DNA of 64,000 nt from Salinisphaera sp. (GTDB taxonomy: Bacteria > Pseudomonadota > Gammaproteobacteria > Nevskiales > Salinisphaeraceae): the NCBI GenBank assembly GCA_027858915.1, contig JAQIBT010000127.1, forward strand, positions 1 through 64,000. Reading direction: 5' to 3'. The translations under genes were made by a program, and so were the position numbers. The notes under the pieces are model-generated. The model was not told where the DNA came from. It searched no databases and was given only the letters and a program-made list of their open reading frames with translations. Positions 18,282 to 29,841 of the stretch are shown here, in pieces (the first letter of the stretch is position 1; every line of letters begins with the position of its first letter).

Positions 18282-18572
18282 GTGGGTGCACATCCAGAAC
18301 TTATAGCGCAAATCGTCGCCGCAACCGCCATTGGCGTCGGCCTCATGTTCGCCGCTGCCGGTCTCGGCTCTGCGATCGGCTGGGGTCTGATCACATCGAA
18401 GGCGCTGGAAGGTATTGCGCGCCAGCCTGAAATGCGGCCTCAGTTAATGGTCAACATGTTCATTTTTGCCGGCCTGATGGAATCCTTCCCGTTCATTCTG
18501 TTCGGGGTGTCGATGTGGTTCATGTTTGCGAACCCCTTTGTCGGATCCTTTACCAGTCTTGCCGGCGGTTAA
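18282..18572 (+). CDS. atpE: ATP synthase F0 subunit c
   Basis: Ring-forming proteolipid of 96 residues with two membrane helices joined by the ARQPEM polar loop. The start is GTG with an AAGGAG site 8 bases upstream. The ion-carrying carboxylate is Glu in FAGLMESFPFILFG, where Escherichia coli has Asp, and it is followed by Ser. The position of the sodium-coordinating glutamine of sodium-type rings is Trp here (IGWGLI), so proton coupling is more likely. A short C-terminal extension (NPFVGSFTSLAGG) is present. Confidence 0.95.
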   Translation: MGAHPELIAQIVAATAIGVGLMFAAAGLGSAIGWGLITSKALEGIARQPEMRPQLMVNMFIFAGLMESFPFILFGVSMWFMFANPFVGSFTSLAGG

Positions 18573-18584
18573 CGAGAGCGCGTC

Positions 18585-19061
18585 ATGGTAGCTATTACCG
18601 GATCACTGATTGTCCAGATTCTGATCTTCCTGGCCTTGGTTTGGTTTACCCGGCGATTTGTCTGGGGGCCGGTCGTGCGTGTCATGGACGAGCGCAAGAT
18701 CAAGGTGAGCGAAGGCCTTGCGGCTGCTGATCGCGGCAAGCGCGAGCTCAACGAGGCGATCGCAGATGCCGAAAATCGCATGCGCGAAGCTCGTGAGCAG
18801 GCACAGGAGCTGCTGACGAGCGCCCAGCGGCAGGCCAACGAGACCGTTGATCGCGCCCGCTCTGAAGCGCGGGCCGAAGGCGATCGCATCATTACGGCGG
18901 CACGCGAAGAGATCGACCAGGCTGTGGTTTCGGCCAAGGCCGAGCTGCGCCGCGAGGTCGGCGCCCTGGCGGTGGCCGGTGCCGAGCGTATCCTCAAGCG
19001 GGAAATCGACGCCAAGGCGCACAACGACATCATCGATGATCTCGTCGCAGGGATTCGCTGA
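18585..19061 (+). CDS. atpF: ATP synthase F0 subunit b
   Basis: Peripheral-stalk subunit of 158 residues. A single N-terminal membrane helix (GSLIVQILIFLALVWFTRRFV) is followed by a long charged amphipathic helix (RDRGKRELNEAIADAENRMREA-like heptads) that dimerises and binds delta. Size and position between atpE and atpH are standard. Confidence 0.96.
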   Translation: MVAITGSLIVQILIFLALVWFTRRFVWGPVVRVMDERKIKVSEGLAAADRGKRELNEAIADAENRMREAREQAQELLTSAQRQANETVDRARSEARAEGDRIITAAREEIDQAVVSAKAELRREVGALAVAGAERILKREIDAKAHNDIIDDLVAGIR

Positions 19062-19063
19062 TC

Positions 19064-19600
19064 ATGGCTGAGATCTACACGTTGGCGCGGCCGTACGCAG
19101 AGGCGGTTTTTCAACTGGCCGAGGACAGTGGCGATTTTGCTTCCTGGTCCGATGCGCTGGCGGCGCTGTCGGCGGTGGTTAGCAACGAGGATGTTGCGGC
19201 GCTGATGAGCAATCCAGCGATCGACGACGCTACGCTGGCCGACGCGATCATCGATATCGCTAGCGACGATATTCACGACCGGGCGAGAAACCTGGTTCGT
19301 GTGTTGGCAGACAACGGTCGGCTGGTGCTGGCGCCAGCGGTTGCCCAGTTGTACGAGGCAAATCTGGCCGAGCGCGAGAATCGGGTGGACGTCCACGTCT
19401 GCTCGGCCGCCGACCTGTCAGACACCCAGCAGTCTGCGCTCACCGAAGCGATTGAAAAACGCCTGTCGCGCAAGGTGCAGCTCAGTTTCGAACGCGATGA
19501 GTCGGTAATCGGGGGCGCGGTGATCCGTGCCGGTGACCTGGTGATCGATGGTTCCCTGTCGGCTCAGCTCGAGCGTATGCGCCAGTCGCTTACGCACTAG
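19064..19600 (+). CDS. atpH: ATP synthase F1 subunit delta
   Basis: Stalk subunit of 178 residues that joins the b dimer to the top of F1. Starts MAEIYTLARPYAEAVFQLAE, the typical N-terminal helix, and ends in the conserved FERDESVIGGAVIRAGDLVIDGSLSAQLERM-type C-terminal domain. Two bases separate it from atpF, so the genes are coupled. Confidence 0.96.
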   Translation: MAEIYTLARPYAEAVFQLAEDSGDFASWSDALAALSAVVSNEDVAALMSNPAIDDATLADAIIDIASDDIHDRARNLVRVLADNGRLVLAPAVAQLYEANLAERENRVDVHVCSAADLSDTQQSALTEAIEKRLSRKVQLSFERDESVIGGAVIRAGDLVIDGSLSAQLERMRQSLTH

Positions 19601-19669
19601 TGCAGGCGTGACGACGCACACCGCCGAGGGCAAATGCCGCGGCGATATGGATATAGAGGAATAAGGTCA

Positions 19670-21211
19670 ATGCAACTCAATCCGGCGGAAATTTCAGACC
19701 TCATCAAGAAACGGATCGAGAACTTCGATACCGTTACCGAGTCGCGCAACGTCGGCACGCTGGTCAGCTTGGCGGACGGCATTGCCCGTATTCACGGGCT
19801 GGCGAACGCGATGCAGGGCGAGATGCTTGAATTCCCGGGCGGCACCTTCGGCATCGCGCTCAACCTCGAGCGTGATTCGGTCGGCGCGGTGCTCATGGGT
19901 GAATATCGCCATATCTCCGAAGGCTGCGAGGTCAAGACAACCGGTCGTATCCTCGAAGTGCCGGTGGGTGATGAGCTGCTCGGGCGCGTGGTCGACCCGC
20001 TCGGCATCCCGGTCGACGGCAAGGGCGAGCTGGGTACGACCCAGACATCGCCGATCGAGAAGGTGGCGCCCGGCGTGATTGCCCGCCAGTCGGTGGATCA
20101 ACCCGTACAGACCGGCCTGAAGGCGATCGACGCTATGGTGCCGATTGGCCGAGGCCAGCGTGAGCTGATCATTGGCGATCGCCAGATCGGCAAGACAGCG
20201 GTTGCGATTGACACGATTATCAATCAGAAAGATACCGGCATCAAATGTATCTACGTCGCTATCGGGCAGAAAAACAGCTCGATTGCCGCGGTGGTGCGCA
20301 AGCTCGAGCAAGAAGGCGCGATGGATCACACTATCGTCGTCGCCGCGGGTGCTGCGATCTCTCCAGCGCTGCAGTACATCGCGCCCTATGCCGGCTGCTC
20401 GATGGGTGAGTATTTCCGCGACAAGGGCGAAGACGCGTTGATCGTCTATGATGACCTGTCAAAGCAGGCCGTTGCCTATCGTCAGATATCGCTGTTGCTG
20501 CGTCGTCCTCCAGGCCGTGAAGCGTATCCGGGCGATGTGTTCTATCTCCATTCCCGTCTCCTGGAGCGTGCGGCTCGTATCAACGCCGAGTACGTGGAAG
20601 AGCTCACCAACGGCGAGGTCAAGGGCAAGACCGGATCGTTGACTGCGTTGCCGATCATCGAGACTCAGGCAGGTGACGTGTCGGCGTTCGTGCCTACCAA
20701 CGTGATCTCGATCACCGACGGTCAGATCTATCTGGAAACCGATATGTTCAACGCCGGCACTCGACCGGCTGTGAATGCCGGTCTGTCGGTATCGCGTGTC
20801 GGCGGCTCGGCCCAGACCAAGATCATTAAGAAACTTGGTGGTGGTATCCGTCTGGCGCTGGCCCAGTATCGAGAGCTGGCCGCTTTTGCCCAGTTCGCTT
20901 CCGATCTCGACGAGGCGACTCGTTCGCAGCTCGAGCGCGGCGAGCGCGTCACCAAGTTAATGATCCAGAAGCAGTACCATCCGCTATCTCTGGCGTTGAT
21001 GGCTGCTTCGCTGTTCGCCGCTGACAAGGGTTATCTGGACGACGTCGACGTCGACAAGGTCGTGGACTTCGAGGCGTCGCTGCATCAGTACCTGGAATCC
21101 GAAAAGACCGAGCTCGTTGACGAGATCAATGACAGCGGTGATTTCAGCGATGAGATCCAGCAATCCCTGCACGCGGCAATCAAAGAATTCAAAGAGACGC
21201 ATACGTGGTAG
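19670..21211 (+). CDS. atpA: ATP synthase F1 subunit alpha
   Basis: Non-catalytic nucleotide-binding subunit of 513 residues. The ATG at 19670 ([17 protein letters not shown]) is preceded by GAGGAATAAGG and is the family start; the 12 in-frame residues before it are not conserved. Walker A is GDRQIGKTA at about residue 169. The arginine-finger region ([12 protein letters not shown]) is intact. Length is normal. Confidence 0.98.
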   Translation: MQLNPAEISDLIKKRIENFDTVTESRNVGTLVSLADGIARIHGLANAMQGEMLEFPGGTFGIALNLERDSVGAVLMGEYRHISEGCEVKTTGRILEVPVGDELLGRVVDPLGIPVDGKGELGTTQTSPIEKVAPGVIARQSVDQPVQTGLKAIDAMVPIGRGQRELIIGDRQIGKTAVAIDTIINQKDTGIKCIYVAIGQKNSSIAAVVRKLEQEGAMDHTIVVAAGAAISPALQYIAPYAGCSMGEYFRDKGEDALIVYDDLSKQAVAYRQISLLLRRPPGREAYPGDVFYLHSRLLERAARINAEYVEELTNGEVKGKTGSLTALPIIETQAGDVSAFVPTNVISITDGQIYLETDMFNAGTRPAVNAGLSVSRVGGSAQTKIIKKLGGGIRLALAQYRELAAFAQFASDLDEATRSQLERGERVTKLMIQKQYHPLSLALMAASLFAADKGYLDDVDVDKVVDFEASLHQYLESEKTELVDEINDSGDFSDEIQQSLHAAIKEFKETHTW

Positions 21212-21272
21212 CGCGCTTCGTCCACCGGTCGGTTCGGCCGGTGGTGTGGACCCAACCTAACGGAGTCTGTTG

Positions 21273-23611
<2,339 letters not shown>

Positions 23612-23681
23612 GCGTCACGTCTGCATGAATTCCGCAGCAGCGGCCTCCGGGTCGCGGTTGCTACCCGCATAGGCAATAGTC

Positions 23682-24095
23682 ATGAAAATTCACGTCGACG
23701 TCGTCAGTGCCGAAGGCGAAATCTATTCGGGTTCGGCTACCAGGGTATTCGTACCGGCATTGATGGGGGAAATGGGTATCCTGCCGCGTCACGCGCCGCT
23801 GCTGACCCGTCTCAAACCGGGCGACCTGCGAATCGAGAAGGAAGGCGAGGAGGACGAGCACGTCTTTGTCTCCGGCGGGCTGCTCGAAGTGCAGCCTCAT
23901 CTGGTCACTGTGCTGGCGGACATTGCAGAGCGCGCCAAGGATATCGATGAGGCGGAGGCAGAAAAAGTCAAGCAGCGTGCTGAAGAAGCTGTCGCGGCGG
24001 CCGATAGCCATGTTGATATCGCGCGTGCACACGCTCAGTTGACTGAAGCCGCCGCCCGTCTGGAACTGGTCAAGCGTATTCGGGGCGGTCACTAG
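23682..24095 (+). CDS. atpC: ATP synthase F1 subunit epsilon
   Basis: Rotor and regulatory subunit of 137 residues; the N-terminal beta sandwich (HVDVVSAEGEIYSGSATRVFVPALMG-type) and the C-terminal helical hairpin rich in Ala/Glu are visible. It closes the atp operon. A short GCACC/GGTGC hairpin at about 24098-24119 without a T run follows. Confidence 0.96.
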   Translation: MKIHVDVVSAEGEIYSGSATRVFVPALMGEMGILPRHAPLLTRLKPGDLRIEKEGEEDEHVFVSGGLLEVQPHLVTVLADIAERAKDIDEAEAEKVKQRAEEAVAAADSHVDIARAHAQLTEAAARLELVKRIRGGH

Positions 24096-24180
24096 AGCGC
24101 ACCGTGCGTTAAGGTGCGGTTCTGTGGTGGTTTGATGGGACTGTTGCAGCGCGACAAACGACTTCTGCACGAGTCTTGTC

Positions 24181-25407
24181 ATGATGCCGATAATGTGTCG
24201 AGTACCTGCTGTTATGGCGGCTCTGGTTGTCATGGCAGCCGTACTGGCGCCACCACCGGCCGGGGCAGCCGGCTCCGACTACATCACCCCGTTCTCCTCC
24301 AGCGATCTTCGCCGCCAGATCCAAGGTCGCCAGCGCGAGCTCGATTTGTCGGCTGCTGGCCGAAAACTCGGTGATGCCCGCGTATTTGCTGGCTTGGACG
24401 CGCTCAGCACCGCCAGGCAGAAATATCTGACCAGTGGCCTCCAATGGGAGAGCGCGAAAGGCCCGACACCGGCGCTGCAACTCTCGGCGCTGCATACCGA
24501 ATCAACCGAGGCCAACTTCGGCAGCCAGACGTTGATACGGGCCGAGAGCCGCCTCAATCTCGGCCAGCGCTGGTATATGCCGGTCCTGACCACCGAGATC
24601 GCGCAGGTCAGCCAGGGCGGTAGCGCGGCTCTGGGTGGGCGAGCGGCCCACATCGGCTTCAGTCACGCGGTAGGGCGCGGCCGACTCAATATCGGCTACT
24701 TTGCAACGGATTCTGCCTTCCATGCGCTCGGCAGCGATCTGGCGGCAGGCGACAGGGGGTTTGAACTGTCTGGTCAGCAGGCACTCATTGGCCGCTGGCA
24801 GCTGAGCAATACGCTGCGCCTGCATCGGTCGGCAAACGCGACCGCGACCTGGGACGGCATCGTGCAGCGCTGGACGCTGGCGCAGCGGCCGGAGCTTACT
24901 GATATTGGTCAGCCCTGGCGTCTGAGCGCCCAAATCGGCAGTGCGACTGTGGTAAACGGCGCAGGGCATACGCCGTTGTCGCTGGAGCTCGCTGTTGAAA
25001 CCATGCGCTGGCGCGACTGGCGCGTGAACTCCACGGTTGGATGGTTCGGAGCCGGTATGGCGACGCCCAACGCGTTGCCTGTGAGCGGGGGCATGTGGCA
25101 GATGGCTGCCTCGCATGTTCTGGATATCGCCGGCCTGCAGGCGCGGATATCGCCTACCTTTGCCGTCGGCGGCAGCCCCTACAGAGGCGCGGGGTTGGGC
25201 AGTCGAACGGGGCTTGGTATTGCGCTCCCCGGCCTGGGGAGCGGGCTCAACTTCAATGTCGACTATCTGTCAGCGGGTTGGAGCTCCACCAGCCGGCACG
25301 ATGACGTTCGAGTAACGCTCAATTACTCGCACGCGGCGGGCGGGCTGATGCCTGACTTATCGTCACTGGGGGAGCATCTGAGAGCGCCTTGGTCGCATCG
25401 ATACTGA
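24181..25407 (+). CDS. Secreted beta-rich protein of unknown function, possible outer-membrane barrel
   Basis: Protein of 408 residues that I do not recognise. It has a signal peptide (VMAALVVMAAVLAPPPAGAAG), a short helical stretch (SSSDLRRQIQGRQREL), and then alternating hydrophobic strands with aromatic ends (LNIGYFATDSAFHAL, WQLSNTLRLHRSA, LNFNVDYLSAGWSS, VRVTLNYSHAAGG). This suggests an outer-membrane beta barrel or a periplasmic beta protein. The ribosome site is weak and two ATG codons stand in tandem at the start. It lies between atpC and opgG, so an envelope role is plausible. Confidence 0.7.
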   Translation: MMPIMCRVPAVMAALVVMAAVLAPPPAGAAGSDYITPFSSSDLRRQIQGRQRELDLSAAGRKLGDARVFAGLDALSTARQKYLTSGLQWESAKGPTPALQLSALHTESTEANFGSQTLIRAESRLNLGQRWYMPVLTTEIAQVSQGGSAALGGRAAHIGFSHAVGRGRLNIGYFATDSAFHALGSDLAAGDRGFELSGQQALIGRWQLSNTLRLHRSANATATWDGIVQRWTLAQRPELTDIGQPWRLSAQIGSATVVNGAGHTPLSLELAVETMRWRDWRVNSTVGWFGAGMATPNALPVSGGMWQMAASHVLDIAGLQARISPTFAVGGSPYRGAGLGSRTGLGIALPGLGSGLNFNVDYLSAGWSSTSRHDDVRVTLNYSHAAGGLMPDLSSLGEHLRAPWSHRY

Positions 25408-25555
25408 TGCGGCCAACCAAGGCCTGTTGCCGAAGCGGCAGATGCTGCGGTTAAGCTAGGGTTAGGAGCGTCTGATAGCTTATAGGTCTTTGCGCGAGGT
25501 ATTCGGCATACTGCATGCAGTGCTGAAGCCGACTCGGTGACGACTGGAGAAAAGA

Positions 25556-27295
25556 ATGAAGCGCCACTGGCCTACCGGCCTTCTCTTAAGTGCATTGTGT
25601 CTCGCGTCGATGACGGCGCTGCCGGCGGCGGCCGCTGGTGCCGGTTCAGACAACAAAGACGGTTCCAAGCCCGAGTCCGCAACCACTGGCAAGGCTGCCG
25701 CGACCCCGGCCAGCGCACAGCCAAAGAGCTCCTCTGAGACTGATAAAGAATCCAGCAGCTCTGCAAAGAGTGATAGTGGCGTCAAGAGCGGCGGCACCAA
25801 GGATAACAACGACAAGGCAAAGTCTAACGCTTCTGTAGTGTTTAGCTACGACCAGCTGATTGCGCGTGCCAAGAAGCTTGCGAGTCAGGATTACAAAGCA
25901 CCGGTGAAGGTGCCAAAGTTCCTCAGCGACATGAGTGCCGATCAACTGTCGCAGATCCAGTTCAAACGCGATGACGCGCTGTGGCACAAGGCACAACTGC
26001 CGTTTGAGGTGATGTTCTATCACCCGGGGTCGTATTACACCCACGCCGTGAAAATCCACGTGGTAAGCGATGGCAAGGTGACGGATTACAGCTTCAATAA
26101 AAACAATTTTAACTATCCGAATCAGGACTTGAAAAATAAAGTCCCCGACGATGTCGGTTATGCCGGGCTGCGCCTGCTGCACACTTTGAACAACCCCAGC
26201 AAGCTCGATGAGGTGATGTCGTTTCTGGGCGCTTCCTATTTTCGGGCGCTGGCGGGCGATGAGCATTACGGGCTGTCGGCCCGGGGGTTGTCGATCGATA
26301 CCGGGAATCTGGAAAAAGGCGAGGAGTTTCCAAACTTCACCGAGTTCTGGTTAGTCAGGCCGAACGCCAAGTCGAAAGACATGACGCTCTACGCCATGCT
26401 TGATTCGCCTAGTGTGACAGGGGCCTACGAATTCATCGTGACGCCAGGCAAGGAAGCCACGCATACGCATGTGGAAGAAACGCTGTTCACCCGCAAGGCA
26501 ATAGACAAACTGGGTGTAGCGCCACTGACGAGCATGTTCACCTGGGGTGAGAACAGCCTGACCCGGCTGGACAATTATCGGCCCGAAGCGCACGACTCGG
26601 ACGGGATGCTGATCTCGTCGGCCAATGGCGAATGGCTGTGGCGTCCACTGGTGAATCCGACCAAGCTCCGGCTCAATCAGTTCAATGCCTCGAACATACG
26701 AGGTTTTGGTCTGATGCAGCGTGACCGCAAGTTCGACGATTATCAGGATCTGGACTATGAATACGAAAAGCGGCCGAATGCCTGGATAACGCCGGAGGGC
26801 AATTGGGGCGACGGACATCTCGAACTGGTCGAGATTCCCTCTGACAGTGAGGTCAACGACAATATGGCTTTGTACTGGGTGCCCAAGGCGCCGGTCAAGG
26901 CGGGCCAGCAGATGCATTTTGCTTATGACATCAAATGGTCGAGCAAGCTGCAGGTGCCCGAGTCAATGGGGCATACAGTGGCGACGCGTGTGGGCATGGC
27001 CGCTGTCGCTCCCGGCCAGCAGAAAAATCAGGTCCGGGTAGCGATCGATTTTGTCGGCGGCGAGTTGTCCAAGCTGACGGATCCGAATTCGGTACAGCCG
27101 CGAGTTACGGCCGGGCGTGACGTCACGATCAGCGATATTCAGGCCGTGCGTAACCCACACACGAGCGGTTGGCGGTTGATGTTTCTGGTGCCCACCAGCG
27201 CGCTGGACAAGCCGCTGGACCTGAGAGCCTATCTGGCCGATGCGAACGGCGGCGGGCTGACCGAAACCTGGACCTATCAATTGAAAACACCGTGA
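25556..27295 (+). CDS. opgG: Periplasmic glucan biosynthesis protein OpgG
   Basis: Periplasmic protein of 579 residues needed for osmoregulated periplasmic glucan synthesis. A GGAGAAAAG site precedes the ATG. The signal peptide ends at about residue 27. It is followed by an unusual Ser/Lys/Asp-rich low-complexity linker of about 65 residues before the OpgG domain starts at VVFSYDQLIARAKKLA. Family segments include QIQFKRDDALWHKAQLPFEV and FGLMQRDRKFDDYQDLDYEYE. The stop codon overlaps the next gene's GTG (GTGA), linking it with opgH. Confidence 0.95.
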   Translation: MKRHWPTGLLLSALCLASMTALPAAAAGAGSDNKDGSKPESATTGKAAATPASAQPKSSSETDKESSSSAKSDSGVKSGGTKDNNDKAKSNASVVFSYDQLIARAKKLASQDYKAPVKVPKFLSDMSADQLSQIQFKRDDALWHKAQLPFEVMFYHPGSYYTHAVKIHVVSDGKVTDYSFNKNNFNYPNQDLKNKVPDDVGYAGLRLLHTLNNPSKLDEVMSFLGASYFRALAGDEHYGLSARGLSIDTGNLEKGEEFPNFTEFWLVRPNAKSKDMTLYAMLDSPSVTGAYEFIVTPGKEATHTHVEETLFTRKAIDKLGVAPLTSMFTWGENSLTRLDNYRPEAHDSDGMLISSANGEWLWRPLVNPTKLRLNQFNASNIRGFGLMQRDRKFDDYQDLDYEYEKRPNAWITPEGNWGDGHLELVEIPSDSEVNDNMALYWVPKAPVKAGQQMHFAYDIKWSSKLQVPESMGHTVATRVGMAAVAPGQQKNQVRVAIDFVGGELSKLTDPNSVQPRVTAGRDVTISDIQAVRNPHTSGWRLMFLVPTSALDKPLDLRAYLADANGGGLTETWTYQLKTP

Positions 27296-29811
27296 TACAA
27301 GCCGACCCACCGGCCGACGCCATGGCAACGGTCGAGGCCTACCTCGACCAGCTCAATCTTGACCACAGCCGGCGTATGGAACTACGCGACGCGGTCGCCA
27401 GCCAACAGCCGGCCGACCGCGAGCAGGCGATGGCCGCTCTCGACCGTGTGCTGGCACCGGCTGCCGACCATGATTCGACGGCCGTCGATGATCAGCTCAG
27501 CGCGCGGATCGAAAGGCGCTATCCGGCCATGTCGGCCCGCCGCCAGAGCCGGGGCAGCGGGCGGTATCGCGGTTCATCCATGCCGCCGATGTCGCGCTGG
27601 CCGATGTCGCCGGCATCGATTGATCGACGGCCGTGGCGATTTCTTGCGCGATTCATCCCGAGTATGAGACGCCGCCAGCGATTGCCGAAAGCAGTTCCCA
27701 GTCGGCTGCGCGGCGTTGTGCTCAAGCGTCAGTTCCTGCTGTTGCTGATGGTTGCTTTCCCGGCGGCCAGTGCGACCTTCTATATGTTGACGGTACTGCC
27801 GCACAAGGGCGGCACGCCTCTGGAAGTCGTCATTCTGACGCTGGCTTCGCTGTTGTTTGCCTGGATCCTGGTTGGGTTCTGGACCGCCGTCGCAGGCTTC
27901 TTCGTGCTATGGCAAGGCGATCGCTATCTTATCTCGGACCGACGCGTATCGTGGACTGATGAAACACTCCAGTCGCCGCCGAACTCCGGCATATCGACTG
28001 ACGGCCCGGCGCGTACGGCTATCGTGATGCCGATCTATGAAGAAGAAGTCACGCGGGCGTTTGCTGGCCTGCGTGCGATCTATGAATCGCTGGCGGACAC
28101 CGGTCGGCTCGATGAGTTCGATTTCTTTGTGCTCAGCGATTCGGTGAACCCGGATACCATTGCCGCCGAAGAGCAGGCCTGGGCCGAGATGTGCAAGGAG
28201 CTGGGCGCGTTCGATCGCTTCTTCTATCGTCGCCGACGCGCGCGCGTTGCCCGCAAGAGCGGCAACCTGGCTGACTTCTGTCGACGTTGGGGCGGCGCCT
28301 ATCGGTATATGATCGTGCTTGACGCCGACTCGATCATGATCGGTTCGACGCTTACCGCCATGGTTGACCGTATGCAGGCGAACCCTGCGGTGGGCATCAT
28401 CCAGACGCCGCCAACCGCAGTCAATCGATCGAGTTTCCTGTCGCGGGTGCAGCAGTTTGCCACCCGTGTCTATGGGCGGATGTTTGCCGCCGGTCTGCAT
28501 TACTGGCATCTGGACAATGCGCATTACTGGGGGCATAACGCGATCCTCCGAATCGAGCCGTTCATGGCGCACTGTGCATTGCCGCGACTGCCGGGGCGCG
28601 GCGCCCTGTCGGGAGAGATTCTGTCGCATGATTTCGTCGAGGCAGCGCTCATGCGCCGCGCCGGCTGGGGCGTCTATATTGCCTACGATCTACCCGGCAG
28701 TTATGAAGAGGTCCCGCCCACACTGATTGATGAGCTGGGCCGCGACCGGCGCTGGTGTCAGGGCAATATCCAGCACATCCGGCTGTTGTTCTCGGACAAT
28801 CTGGCCCCTGCCCACCGCGCCTTGTTTGCCAACGGCGTGATGGCCTATACCTCGGCGGCGGTCTGGTTTGTCTTCCTCGTGTTGTCGAGTACCGAAGCGG
28901 TGATGGAGGCAGTGACCACGCCGGATTATTTCCCCTCGCCTGGCGCTCTGTTCCCATCCTGGCCGGTGTGGCAGCCCATCTGGGCCTTGAGTCTGTTCAT
29001 TGCCACGCTGGTCGTGCTATTCCTGCCGAAGGTTCTGGGCATGCTGATGATCATTGGGCGCGGGCGTCAGGCCGACTTCGGCGGGGTGGGCAATTTGATT
29101 GCGTCCACGCTGATCGAAATCATTCTCACTTCGCTGCTGGCTCCGCTGCGTATGCTGGCGCATACCGTATTTGTGTTCACGACGCTGATCGGCAAACAGG
29201 TGAAATGGAACAGTCAGCAGCGTGGCGACGCCCAGGTGCCGTGGCTTGCGGCCCTGCGTTTTCATCTGCCGGGGATGATACTGGCCGTGATATGGGGTGC
29301 GATCCTGTATTACTACACGCCCGGATTTGCGCCCTGGTTGGCGCCTATCCTGGTGCCGTTGTTTTTTGCTCCGATCATCACGGTGGTGACTTCGCGGGTC
29401 GATATCGGCATATGGATGCGCCGCAATGGGTTGCAGGTGATTCCCGAAGAGCAGCATCTGCCCCGTGAGCTGGCGCGGATCATCGAACTCGAGGCAAATG
29501 CGCCGGCCGAGGCCGACTTCGAACGCGTCGTGGTCGATCCGGTGCTCAATGCCTTGCATATCGGCCTGCAAGGACGCGCGCGGCGCTTTGCGCCAGAGAT
29601 TGCCGGCTACCGCCAGGAACTGGCCGAGCGCGCGCTCGGCCAGGGTAGCGACAGCCTGTCGATTCCCGAGCAACGCCAACTGATGGCAGATCCGCACTGG
29701 ATGGGTTGGCTACATAGTCGGGTATGGGCGGCCGATAACGATTCACCCTGGTCGTCGGCCTGCCAGTCGCAGTCGGTGACGGTTACGCAAGCCGCGGCTG
29801 CAGCGGTATAG
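27292..29811 (+). CDS. opgH: Glucan glucosyltransferase OpgH
   Basis: Inner-membrane family-2 glucosyltransferase of 839 residues that polymerises and exports the beta-glucan backbone. The start chosen is the GTG at 27292, whose GTGA overlap with the opgG stop signals coupling; an ATG at 27322 is an alternative. Membrane helices flank the catalytic domain with AIVMPIYEEEVTRAFAGL, VLDADSIM, HDFVEAALMRRAGWG and the Q/RxxRW-type motif DRRWCQGN. It ends at 29811. Confidence 0.95.
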   Translation: MIQADPPADAMATVEAYLDQLNLDHSRRMELRDAVASQQPADREQAMAALDRVLAPAADHDSTAVDDQLSARIERRYPAMSARRQSRGSGRYRGSSMPPMSRWPMSPASIDRRPWRFLARFIPSMRRRQRLPKAVPSRLRGVVLKRQFLLLLMVAFPAASATFYMLTVLPHKGGTPLEVVILTLASLLFAWILVGFWTAVAGFFVLWQGDRYLISDRRVSWTDETLQSPPNSGISTDGPARTAIVMPIYEEEVTRAFAGLRAIYESLADTGRLDEFDFFVLSDSVNPDTIAAEEQAWAEMCKELGAFDRFFYRRRRARVARKSGNLADFCRRWGGAYRYMIVLDADSIMIGSTLTAMVDRMQANPAVGIIQTPPTAVNRSSFLSRVQQFATRVYGRMFAAGLHYWHLDNAHYWGHNAILRIEPFMAHCALPRLPGRGALSGEILSHDFVEAALMRRAGWGVYIAYDLPGSYEEVPPTLIDELGRDRRWCQGNIQHIRLLFSDNLAPAHRALFANGVMAYTSAAVWFVFLVLSSTEAVMEAVTTPDYFPSPGALFPSWPVWQPIWALSLFIATLVVLFLPKVLGMLMIIGRGRQADFGGVGNLIASTLIEIILTSLLAPLRMLAHTVFVFTTLIGKQVKWNSQQRGDAQVPWLAALRFHLPGMILAVIWGAILYYYTPGFAPWLAPILVPLFFAPIITVVTSRVDIGIWMRRNGLQVIPEEQHLPRELARIIELEANAPAEADFERVVVDPVLNALHIGLQGRARRFAPEIAGYRQELAERALGQGSDSLSIPEQRQLMADPHWMGWLHSRVWAADNDSPWSSACQSQSVTVTQAAAAAV

Positions 29812-29841
29812 TCCCGCCCAGAGTTCAATCCGGTTCCGATT

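Noticed and set aside
18282-18572. Sodium-coupled ATP synthase, suggested by the Glu-Ser pair in subunit c
   Set aside because: The glutamine needed for sodium coordination in the first helix is Trp here, so proton coupling is more likely.
27169-27291. Longer N-terminus of OpgH reaching into opgG
   Set aside because: The extra residues are an out-of-frame reading of the conserved opgG 3' end; the GTGA overlap at 27292 is the natural start.
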